From CAZGOM01 sp964542875 (lineage in GTDB: Bacteria; Planctomycetota; Phycisphaerae; Phycisphaerales; Phycisphaeraceae), in NCBI GenBank assembly GCA_964542875.1, contig CAZIWA010000046.1:1-39028 (forward strand): a stretch of DNA of 39,028 nucleotides, given 5' to 3'. A program made the translations under genes and the position numbers. The notes below the pieces were generated by a model that was not told the DNA's origin, made no database searches, and worked only from the letters and a program-made list of their open reading frames with translations. Position 1 is the stretch's first letter, and the number at the start of each line of letters is the position of its first letter. Shown piece after piece: positions 33,838 to 39,028 of the stretch.

Positions 33838-34452
33838 ATGACAGAGCTCACGTCGCCAGTCCTCGTGCTGGACCGTCACTGGTCCGCCATCCGAGTTGTT
33901 CCCGGGTGGCGCGCGCTTGGATACATCGTCCGAGGTATCGCAGAAGCCATCGACACCGACACCGCGGGGTTCCCCGGCCATGACATCAAGTCGTGGGAAG
34001 AACTCAGCTCGCTGCGCGCGCAGTATGAACCCGAAAGCCACCGGTTCGTGAAGACCATCCGTTCTCGCCTGGTGGTGCCTGCCGTCGTCCGGCTCACCAC
34101 CCGCAGGGCCGGCGCGTACAACAAGCACCGGGTGCGCTTCAACCGGCGCAACATCTACGCCCGCGACGGCAACGTCTGCCAGTATTGCGGCAAGAAGTTC
34201 CGTACGGAAGACCTGAACCTCGACCACGTGGTGCCGCGTGCGCGAGGCGGGCGCTCGTACTGGGACAACATCGTCTGCTCGTGCATCTCCTGCAATACCC
34301 GCAAGGGATGCCGCACGCCCGACGAAGCCGGGATGAAACTCATCCGGCAGCCCAAGGCGCTCCCCTTCCCAGCGGATGTCGCCCCCCTGCCGCACAAATC
34401 CTGGCAACACTTTGTCGACCAGGCCTATTGGATGGTGGAGCTTGAGGCATAG
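33838..34452 (+). CDS. HNH endonuclease, HNH_5 type, inside the tRNA array
   Basis: A 204-residue protein. The N-terminal half (SPVLVLDRHWSAIRVVPGWRALGYI) matches the domain that precedes the nuclease in the widespread HNH_5 family. The betabetaalpha-metal nuclease spans ~103-167: zinc pairs Cys114/Cys117 and Cys149/Cys152, catalytic Asp129-His130 in LNLDHVVPRARGG, Asn144 in YWDNIVCSC, and CNTRKGCRTPDEAGM. The ATG at 33838 has a strong AAAGGAGGTG 5 nt upstream; the in-frame ATG at 33760 lacks one. The gene splits the tRNA array after the second tRNA-Ala. Relatives are common in bacterial chromosomes with unsettled roles; whether it cuts DNA here or helps spread the array is unknown. Confidence 0.92.
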   Translation: MTELTSPVLVLDRHWSAIRVVPGWRALGYIVRGIAEAIDTDTAGFPGHDIKSWEELSSLRAQYEPESHRFVKTIRSRLVVPAVVRLTTRRAGAYNKHRVRFNRRNIYARDGNVCQYCGKKFRTEDLNLDHVVPRARGGRSYWDNIVCSCISCNTRKGCRTPDEAGMKLIRQPKALPFPADVAPLPHKSWQHFVDQAYWMVELEA

Positions 34453-34479
34453 GCCTGAAAACCACAGACTTTCCCCCAC

Positions 34480-34564
34480 GGGCCCGCCCTGGGCTTGAGC
34501 GTTCAAGCCCAGGGCACGGCCCTACAAAACCAACGTGCCCCGCCACCAACGAGTCGGGGCACGT
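34480..34564 (+). terminator. Two strong hairpins after the HNH gene
   Basis: The first is a perfect 13-bp stem (34486-34498 with 34503-34515, loop GCGT), extended by an outer GGGCC/GGCCC pairing. The second is a perfect 10-bp stem (34533-34542 with 34555-34564). No T-run follows either. They may end the HNH message or shield the downstream tRNA precursor; the second ends 5 bp before tRNA-Pro. Confidence 0.55.
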
Positions 34565-34569
34565 GACTC

Positions 34570-34643
34570 CAGCGTGTAGCTCAGTTTGGCAGAGCGCCTG
34601 GCTTGGGACCAGGAGGCCGAAGGTTCAAATCCTTCCCCGCTGA
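34570..34643 (+). tRNA. tRNA-Pro (TGG)
   Basis: C1-G72 as in bacterial proline tRNAs, anticodon loop CTTGGGA, TTCAAAT T-loop, A73. One T-C mismatch at 6-67. Trailer TT. Confidence 0.9.
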
Positions 34644-34650
34644 TTTTGAC

Positions 34651-34723
34651 GATGACCGTAGCTCAAGCGGCAGAGTACCGGCATGTGAAGCCGGGGGCGC
34701 GGGTTCAAGTCCCGTCAGTCATC
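34651..34723 (+). tRNA. tRNA-His (GTG)
   Basis: Includes the extra G at -1 that can pair with C73, the key histidine identity element. Anticodon loop ATGTGAA. One C-A mismatch at 6-67. Trailer CTT. Only 7 nt from each neighbour. Confidence 0.92.
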
Positions 34724-34730
34724 CTTCGAA

Positions 34731-34802
34731 GCGTGCATAGCTCAATCGGCAGAGTGGAAGTCTTCCAAACTTCATGTCCGGGTTCGACTCCCGGTGCGCG
34801 CA
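34731..34802 (+). tRNA. tRNA-Gly (TCC)
   Basis: Acceptor paired (one T-G), anticodon loop CTTCCAA, TTCGACT T-loop, short 4-nt variable loop. A73 rather than the usual T of bacterial Gly. Trailer TT. Confidence 0.91.
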
Positions 34803-34820
34803 TTCCTCCAACGCACCCAA

Positions 34821-34893
34821 GGCGGCTTAGCTCAATTGGAAGAGCATCGGTCTTTTACACCGTACGGTGTGGGTTCAACTCCCATGGCCGCCA
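34821..34893 (+). tRNA. tRNA-Lys (TTT)
   Basis: Acceptor paired with one terminal wobble, anticodon loop CTTTTAC, A73 as expected for Lys. One T-T mismatch at 27-43. Trailer TT. Confidence 0.92.
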
Positions 34894-35102
34894 TTTGTTT
34901 AGATGCACTGGGAAAACCCAGGCATATGCACCCGGGGTATCGGATGACGGGTTGTCGGGTGTCCATGAGGAATCCAAAAGAAAAAGTGGATCAAAAGGGC
35001 ATCAACCTTAAATGGCTGAAGCTTTCTCGAAGCCCCTCGATAACCCGTCACCCGACAACCCGGGCACGGAGTCTTTCAGTTGCAAAAATCGCCTTACCAA
35101 TC
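34894..35102 (+). other. Spacer with overlapping, mutually exclusive inverted repeats
   Basis: No tRNA fits here. GGGTTGTCGGGTG (34949-34961) is perfectly complementary to 35049-35061, while TGACGGGTT (34945-34953) is perfectly complementary to 35042-35050. The two pairings share bases, so the RNA could switch between two long-range stems enclosing ~90 nt. Confidence 0.4.
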
Positions 35103-35174
35103 GCCGTTGTAGCTCAGTGGCAGAGCACCGATCTCGTAAATCGGGGGTCGCGGGTTCAAGTCCCGCCTGCGGCT
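35103..35174 (+). tRNA. tRNA-Thr (CGT)
   Basis: Third Thr isoacceptor in the array. Anticodon loop CTCGTAA, TTCAAGT T-loop. One T-T mismatch at 6-67. Discriminator T followed by a run of Ts. Confidence 0.9.
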
Positions 35175-35188
35175 TTTTTCCTGGTCCC

Positions 35189-35222
35189 GGGGGGCGCGCC
35201 GACCCAACTAGCGGCGCCCCCC
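35189..35222 (+). other. GC-rich hairpin between tRNA-Thr and tRNA-Trp
   Basis: GGGGGG pairs with CCCCCC outside an inner CGCCG/CGGCG stem (35197-35201 with 35212-35216), with a 2-nt bulge. The rest of the gap to 35277 holds nothing I recognise. Confidence 0.45.
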
Positions 35223-35277
35223 CTCTGCATTCTCTCTCCCCCCGTCGGCGGCGTTTTTAGCACGCTGCCGGCCCCTC

Positions 35278-35350
35278 GCGGATGTAGCTCAACTGGTAGA
35301 GCAGCCGTCTCCAAAGCGGCAGGTTGTCGGTTCGATTCCGACCGTCCGCG
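35278..35350 (+). tRNA. tRNA-Trp (CCA)
   Basis: Acceptor paired, anticodon loop CTCCAAA, TTCGATT T-loop, G73 as required for Trp. Trailer CTT. Confidence 0.94.
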
Positions 35351-35363
35351 CTTGTCTGGTGTC

Positions 35364-35435
35364 GCGGGTGTAGTTCAGCGGCAGAACGCTTTCTTGCCAA
35401 GGAAGAGACCGAGGGTTCAAGTCCCTTCACCCGCT
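35364..35435 (+). tRNA. tRNA-Gly (GCC)
   Basis: Perfect acceptor stem, anticodon loop TTGCCAA, T73 as expected for bacterial Gly. Trailer TT. Confidence 0.94.
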
Positions 35436-35441
35436 TTTGTT

Positions 35442-35514
35442 TGCCCGGTGATGTAGCTGGTTGCACGTCTGACTCTGAATCAGAAAGTCGCAGGTTCAAC
35501 CCCTGCCCGGGCAG
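35442..35514 (+). tRNA. tRNA-Gln (CTG)
   Basis: T1-A72 weak first pair, a glutamine identity feature, otherwise GC-rich acceptor. Anticodon loop CTCTGAA, G73. The D-stem has a 10-25 A-C mismatch. Trailer CTT. Confidence 0.9.
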
Positions 35515-35522
35515 CTTTTCTG

Positions 35523-35596
35523 GGCCGTGTTGCGGAATTGGCTAACGCACTGGATTGCAAATCCGGTTTGTGCAGGTTCGAGCCCTGTCGCGGCCT
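35523..35596 (+). tRNA. tRNA-Cys (GCA)
   Basis: Fully paired acceptor (one T-G), GCG/CGC D-stem, anticodon loop TTGCAAA. The discriminator reads T, a key Cys identity base. Trailer TT. Confidence 0.93.
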
Positions 35597-35614
35597 TTGT
35601 TTTTCAGATCAATC

Positions 35615-35703
35615 GGAGAATGGCCCGCCCGGTCTGGGGCGGCTCTTGTTGCTAACGAGATGGAGCCGTTAATCGGCTTGCGGTTCGTGCCCGCCGTTCT
35701 CCT
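35615..35703 (+). tRNA. tRNA-Ser (GCT)
   Basis: Class II tRNA with a long variable arm (AGCCG/CGGCT). Acceptor GGAGAAT pairs with GTTCTCC, anticodon loop TTGCTAA. Position 8 is G and the T-loop reads TTCGTGC, with T in place of the near-universal A58. T73 rather than the usual G. Trailer TT. Confidence 0.82.
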
Positions 35704-35711
35704 TTTTCAAC

Positions 35712-35800
35712 GGAAGGTAAAGCAAGCCAATGGGTGCGGCCCCGGTCTAGAAAACCGGTGGTCCCTTTCACGGGATGGGGTTCGAATCCTCTGCCTTCCG
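35712..35800 (+). tRNA. tRNA-Ser-like (AGA), atypical D-arm
   Basis: Class II tRNA: acceptor GGAAGGT/GCCTTCC, anticodon stem CCGGT/ACCGG with loop CTAGAAA, variable arm TCCC/GGGA, G73. The segment between acceptor and anticodon stem is 23 nt and forms no normal D-stem; position 8 is A. AGA is a rare anticodon in bacteria. The acceptor and G73 recall tRNA-Sec, but the anticodon is not TCA. Confidence 0.7.
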
Positions 35801-35808
35801 CTTTTGCC

Positions 35809-35883
35809 GGCCACGATGACCAAGTTGGCCAGGTCCACGGTTTTTCACACCGTGATTCCCGGGTTCGATTCCCGGCGTGGCTG
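35809..35883 (+). tRNA. tRNA-Glu (TTC)
   Basis: GACC/GGTC D-stem, anticodon loop TTTTCAC, ACGGT/ACCGT stem, G73 as expected. Position 8 is A and the 1-72 pair is G-T. Trailer CTT. Confidence 0.88.
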
Positions 35884-35904
35884 CTTTTGACACCCGGTTG
35901 TCAA

Positions 35905-35976
35905 TGGGCCGTGGTGCAACCGGCAACACCCCTCCCTTTGAAGGAGGTGATGCAGGTTCGAATCCTGCCGGCCCAG
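35905..35976 (+). tRNA. tRNA-Gln (TTG)
   Basis: T1-A72 first pair as in glutamine tRNAs, otherwise perfect GC acceptor, anticodon loop CTTTGAA, G73. Trailer CTT. Confidence 0.93.
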
Positions 35977-35986
35977 CTTGAGTGAT

Positions 35987-36058
35987 TCCGCTGCAGCATA
36001 ACGGTCATGCACCCCATTGTTAATGGGACACATGCAGGTTCAAATCCTGCCGGCGGAG
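35987..36058 (+). tRNA. tRNA-Asn (GTT)
   Basis: Acceptor TCCGCTG pairs with CGGCGGA, anticodon loop TTGTTAA, G73 as expected for Asn. Position 8 is C and 27-43 is a C-A mismatch. It is the last gene of the array, 39 bp from the stop of the convergent repeat protein. Confidence 0.87.
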
Positions 36059-36097
36059 CTTGCCGTTTACCGTCAATCCATCTCTTACCGCGGCGCC

Positions 36098-38812
36098 TTA
36101 GCCAGGCCCGACGATCTTCACCACAAAGTGGCCGTCCTGATACTTGATGCCCGTGCCCATCAGGTTATTCAGCGGCGGCAGACCCACGCCGACCACCGAT
36201 TGCACAGACTTGCTGGCAGAGATGCCGAAGTTCGTGTCTGAATCTTCCGCGCCTGCCGTATCCACCCTCTTGAGCGAAACCAATCCAAGCTTCACGCCCG
36301 CGATCACGCTGCGGATAAAGCTCGGGGCCGGGGGAAAGCCAATGATCTTGATGGTGACCGTGCCCATGGTGGCCAGCGGGTTGGTAAACGCCGTGTTGTT
36401 GTCCGGCAACCCGGTGGGGAGCGCAGCCTCAAACGCGTAGCCGGAAAGAATCATGGAATCCGTCATGAAGCCGATGTTCACCGTGCCGATGGAGCCGGTC
36501 GTCCGGATCACGCCGCCGTTCATCGTGGTGCCGATGTTCACGGGGCCGATGTTGTCCTTGGCGCTCACCGTTGCGGAGAATGTGGAAGCGGATGTCAGCG
36601 TCGTGATCTTGCCGCCGACGGTGTAGTTGCCTCCAAACACCGACAAAATGCCCGTGGTGGAAAACACTCCAAGGTTCCCTGAAATATGACCCGTGCTTTC
36701 GGCGTCGTAGCTCTTGGCCGTCAGCTTTGTGACGTTGCCGTTGATATTGAAGTTGCTCTTGGTCACATCACCCGCGATGGAGATGGGGCCCATGTTGGAA
36801 TAGATGCCCGTGCCCGTGACGTTCAGTGATGCCGCACTGCCGGTGATCGTCAGCCCGGTCAACGCCATGTTCCCCTTGTTGGTGGAGCCGGCCTCGTTGA
36901 CCGTCAGGCTCAGGCCGGAAACGGCGCCCGTCACGGAGACCTGCGCCATGGACGTGGCCTTGAAGCTGGATGTCGTCACATCGCCCTTGAGCGTGATGGT
37001 CTGCAGCTTGCCCGCGGTGACATGGACCGACGAGATGCCCGGCGAGCTGAACGTGGTGCCGTCGCCGTTGAGCGTGATGGCGGAATCCGTCACGCCCTGC
37101 GTGAAGGTGAAGGCGCCGAAATTGCTGTTGGCGCCGCTGGCGGTGATGGTCAGGTGGTCTGCCTTGCCCGTGGAGGTGAAAGACCCCAGCGCCCTGAACG
37201 ACTTGGCCTGCGTGGCCCAGCCGGTATTCAAGGTCAGCTTGAAATCCGAAACCACAAACGACGCAGCGAACCGGCCCAGCGAGAGCAGGTCCATATCCAC
37301 ATTGTTTAAGCTGCCCACGGTGATGGAGGCGACCGTCTTGCCTTCAAAATTCAGATCGCCCAGGGTGCCGATGGTGGTGATCGAAGAGACGTTGCCTGCA
37401 ATGATCCAGTTGCCCGCGGTCAGGCTGTTGACCAGATTAATCGTGCCGAAATTGCCAAACGCATTTTCAGATGTGATGTCCAGCCCAACGGTGGTGCCGG
37501 TCACCTTGAAACTGCTGTTGGCCTGGAAGACAGCGGTGGCTTTGGATTCAAACACAAAGTCGGCATTGGTCAGGCTGCCGCCGATGGAAACGTTGGACAC
37601 CTTGGAGGCCGTGATGGAAACACTCTCACCATCGCCCTGAAGGACAAAGGAACCCATGGCCCCGGCATTGACGTTGAAGTCTCCGACGCTCTTGCCGGTG
37701 TAGCTCGCGAAGTTGCCGGCCACCGAGGCGTGGAAATTGGTATTGCTGCCGGTCACCGTCACCGCACCGATGTTCGAGTTGGTGTCCGTGGAGGTGATGG
37801 AAAGATTGGTGGCGTCGCCTGTCACGGAAATGCTGCCAATGGCCTGGAAGTTCACCGGCGAGGGCGTCCCGTCCTGGTTGATCCGGAGTTTCACCACATC
37901 GGCGCCGCCGCGTGAGACAAAAGAGCCCAATTGGCCTGCGGTCACCACCAGCTCAACACTGCCGGACTTTGTCGCTGTAATGGAGGCAACCTTGGTTGCA
38001 TTGATATCCACGTTGAAGATAAAACCAGCGCTGATCGCCCCGATGAAACCTGCCGCCTGCCACTTGGCGCCGTAAATTTCCCCCGCGATGCTCGCGGAGC
38101 CCAGGGTCGGCTGGGTGGCCACCGCGTTGCCCGACAGCGTCAGGCTGACATTGAACTTGCCACGGCTGCTGACTTTACCGATGGACTTGGCGTTGATGGC
38201 GTCATCAGTGCCGTCGGTGTCGTCCCATGAGGCGACATCCACGCTGGCCAGCGCTCCGTCGATGGTGATGGAGCTGTCGGTCACCGTGCCGAGCTTGATG
38301 TTCGGGCCCGCTACGGTATTGCCCTTGTTGAGCGTGATGTCGCTCCCGGTCACGTCATTGAGCGTGATCGTGTTGGACGTGGCGTCAACAGTCAGATCAC
38401 CCAGCAGATTCACCTTGGTCGCATTGATGGCGTTGATCGCACCCGCCGCCACGGTGATGCTGCCGATGCCCACGGTGCCAAGCTCAGCGCCGCCCTTGAC
38501 CGTCACGGTCAGGGAGCTGGCCGCGGTGGTGCCTGACAGCGAAACCGAACTGAACACCCCATCCACCGTGTGGAGTATGCCCACACCCTTGCCGGTGAGC
38601 GCGAACGTCACCACGTTGCCGTTGGTGGCGGTCTGCGTCAGCACCATGCCGGGCGTAAATTCATGATCGACCACCACTGAAAGCATCTGCCTGCCTTCCA
38701 GCGGCTCAAACAATTGCGCCTCACGCGACGGACGATCCAGCAAACCGGCCAAACGGGTCTTAGCGCTTTTGCCAATACGATCAAGAACCTGGGAAAAAGA
38801 CGGGGTCATCAT
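36098..38812 (-). CDS. Large secreted beta-repeat protein with planctomycete LEPR-XLL-type motif
   Basis: A 904-residue protein. Near the N terminus it has LFEPLEGRQMLSVV (34-47), the LEPR-XLL-like motif that marks a class of very large planctomycete surface or exported proteins. The rest is low-complexity Thr/Ser/Gly/Val/Asn repeats of ~50-60 residues with recurring phrases (GAVTVTGSNTN, GSFVLQGDG, FGTINLVNSL, MGPISIAGDVTKSNFNINGN), the look of a right-handed beta-helix or stacked-strand adhesin. No catalytic motif or C-terminal anchor is visible. The start is 38812 or the adjacent ATG at 38809. It ends convergent to tRNA-Asn with 39 bp between. Confidence 0.85.
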   Translation of the reverse strand: MMTPSFSQVLDRIGKSAKTRLAGLLDRPSREAQLFEPLEGRQMLSVVVDHEFTPGMVLTQTATNGNVVTFALTGKGVGILHTVDGVFSSVSLSGTTAASSLTVTVKGGAELGTVGIGSITVAAGAINAINATKVNLLGDLTVDATSNTITLNDVTGSDITLNKGNTVAGPNIKLGTVTDSSITIDGALASVDVASWDDTDGTDDAINAKSIGKVSSRGKFNVSLTLSGNAVATQPTLGSASIAGEIYGAKWQAAGFIGAISAGFIFNVDINATKVASITATKSGSVELVVTAGQLGSFVSRGGADVVKLRINQDGTPSPVNFQAIGSISVTGDATNLSITSTDTNSNIGAVTVTGSNTNFHASVAGNFASYTGKSVGDFNVNAGAMGSFVLQGDGESVSITASKVSNVSIGGSLTNADFVFESKATAVFQANSSFKVTGTTVGLDITSENAFGNFGTINLVNSLTAGNWIIAGNVSSITTIGTLGDLNFEGKTVASITVGSLNNVDMDLLSLGRFAASFVVSDFKLTLNTGWATQAKSFRALGSFTSTGKADHLTITASGANSNFGAFTFTQGVTDSAITLNGDGTTFSSPGISSVHVTAGKLQTITLKGDVTTSSFKATSMAQVSVTGAVSGLSLTVNEAGSTNKGNMALTGLTITGSAASLNVTGTGIYSNMGPISIAGDVTKSNFNINGNVTKLTAKSYDAESTGHISGNLGVFSTTGILSVFGGNYTVGGKITTLTSASTFSATVSAKDNIGPVNIGTTMNGGVIRTTGSIGTVNIGFMTDSMILSGYAFEAALPTGLPDNNTAFTNPLATMGTVTIKIIGFPPAPSFIRSVIAGVKLGLVSLKRVDTAGAEDSDTNFGISASKSVQSVVGVGLPPLNNLMGTGIKYQDGHFVVKIVGPG

Positions 38813-39028
38813 GAGTGGAATCCGTGGGTGAACTGTGTATTTCAGGCGGGCGGTAATGGTAAGGGCGGCAATGCGCCATGTCTATGACGATTTCGTTTTA
38901 AATAGCCCGCTGGACGTCGCCCGATTCACCGGTGCGAACGGATAGGCAGAGCAGAAAGAGAAGCAGACTTTTAACCGCGAAGATGTCATGAGTTTGAGAA
39001 AGAGGCGGTCTCCCTCCTCGTAGGGTCG
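38813..39028 (-). promoter_or_regulatory. Upstream region of the secreted repeat protein
   Basis: No gene is visible in these last 216 bases. An AT-rich patch around 38895-38903 (minus strand TATTTAAAACG) could be part of a promoter for the repeat protein, but no convincing -35 partner stands out. Confidence 0.25.

Larger units (their letters stand above)
32023..36058 (+). other. tRNA array: 29 tRNA genes plus an HNH nuclease gene
   Basis: All 29 genes are on the plus strand. Order of anticodons: Met CAT, Val TAC, Phe GAA, Ile TAT, Ile GAT, Thr GGT, Asp GTC, Thr TGT, Arg ACG, Arg TCT, Arg CCG, Leu CAG, Leu GAG, Ala TGC, Ala TGC, then the HNH gene, then Pro TGG, His GTG, Gly TCC, Lys TTT, Thr CGT, Trp CCA, Gly GCC, Gln CTG, Cys GCA, Ser GCT, Ser AGA, Glu TTC, Gln TTG, Asn GTT. 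Tyr alone is missing. No CCA is encoded. Packed spacers are 6-25 nt; longer gaps hold hairpins. The uniform strand and spacing suggest a polycistronic precursor. Confidence 0.93.

Noticed and set aside
35712..35800. Selenocysteine tRNA
   Set aside because: The acceptor GGAAGGT, G73 and long variable arm recall tRNA-Sec, but the well-paired anticodon stem fixes a CTAGAAA loop with anticodon AGA, not TCA, and the D-arm is not the long Sec type.
32415..36033. Several short ORFs across the tRNA array on both strands
   Set aside because: They run through folded tRNA genes and repeat the same tRNA-derived phrases in translation (for example LAQLEEHR- or GSSPSR-like), a known artefact of tRNA clusters. 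Only the HNH gene stands out with motifs and a ribosome binding site.
32023..36058. Integrated phage or plasmid around the array
   Set aside because: No integrase, capsid, terminase, replication or conjugation gene occurs in the window, and no direct repeats resembling attachment sites flank the array. The flanks look like ordinary planctomycete chromosome.
31401..36097. A tRNA-Tyr gene or rRNA genes in or near the array
   Set aside because: I looked for a GTA anticodon in a class II fold in all long gaps and for rRNA-like sequence and found neither.
1..39028. CRISPR array
   Set aside because: The repeated spacing near 32-36 kb is due to tRNA genes; no identical short repeats with unique spacers occur and no cas gene is present.

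Overview
The window (about 60% GC by eye) reads as chromosome of a member of the Planctomycetota, most likely class Phycisphaerae. The support is a large secreted protein with an N-terminal FEPLEGRQMLS motif (the planctomycete LEPR-XLL type of signal), a prepilin with a C-terminal DG-H element typical of the planctomycete pseudopilin family, a DUF4838 protein, an HNH_5-type nuclease and a giant LptC/OstA-like protein. No phage structural gene, integrase, transposase or CRISPR array was seen. Family names come from remembered motifs, not from searches.

Layout. 1-3720 (minus): nusA-infB, with infB cut by the window edge and a long, hairpin-rich leader behind a consensus promoter. 3880-5900: a small membrane protein, a pseudopilin and a ferritin-like protein. 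6042-9522 (minus): a DUF4838 glycosidase-like protein and an alpha/beta-hydrolase, probably carbohydrate processing. 9708-12067 (minus): a PadR regulator with a membrane protein. 12179-17517: an AraC regulator divergent from a DegT-type aminotransferase and a neutral-ceramidase-like protein, followed by pyruvate kinase. 17595-22624: LptC/OstA-like protein, ribF and a divergent PrxQ peroxiredoxin. 22797-29986 (minus): a small winged-helix candidate, then a tight run murD, GNAT, xseA, xseB, prepilin peptidase and a mutarotase-like protein. 30111-31400: an unrecognised conserved-looking protein.

The striking part is 32023-36058, a dense tRNA array on the plus strand. I fold 29 tRNA genes with anticodons for 19 of the 20 amino acids (only Tyr is missing), with spacers of 6-25 nt in the packed parts, interrupted once by an HNH nuclease gene (33838-34452). 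None encodes CCA. In 28 of 29 genes the discriminator base is followed directly by TT or CTT. Seven lack the nearly universal U8 and six non-initiator genes carry an acceptor-stem mismatch, yet classical identity elements persist (G-1:C73 in His, G3:U70 in both Ala genes, U1:A72 in both Gln genes, A72 in the initiator-like Met). This looks like a second, divergent but selected translation kit of the type seen in tRNA arrays on plasmids and phages, here in a chromosome-like setting. Non-tRNA gaps inside the array hold strong hairpins and may encode structured RNA.

After the array, 36098-38812 (minus) encodes the large secreted repeat protein, convergent with the last tRNA.
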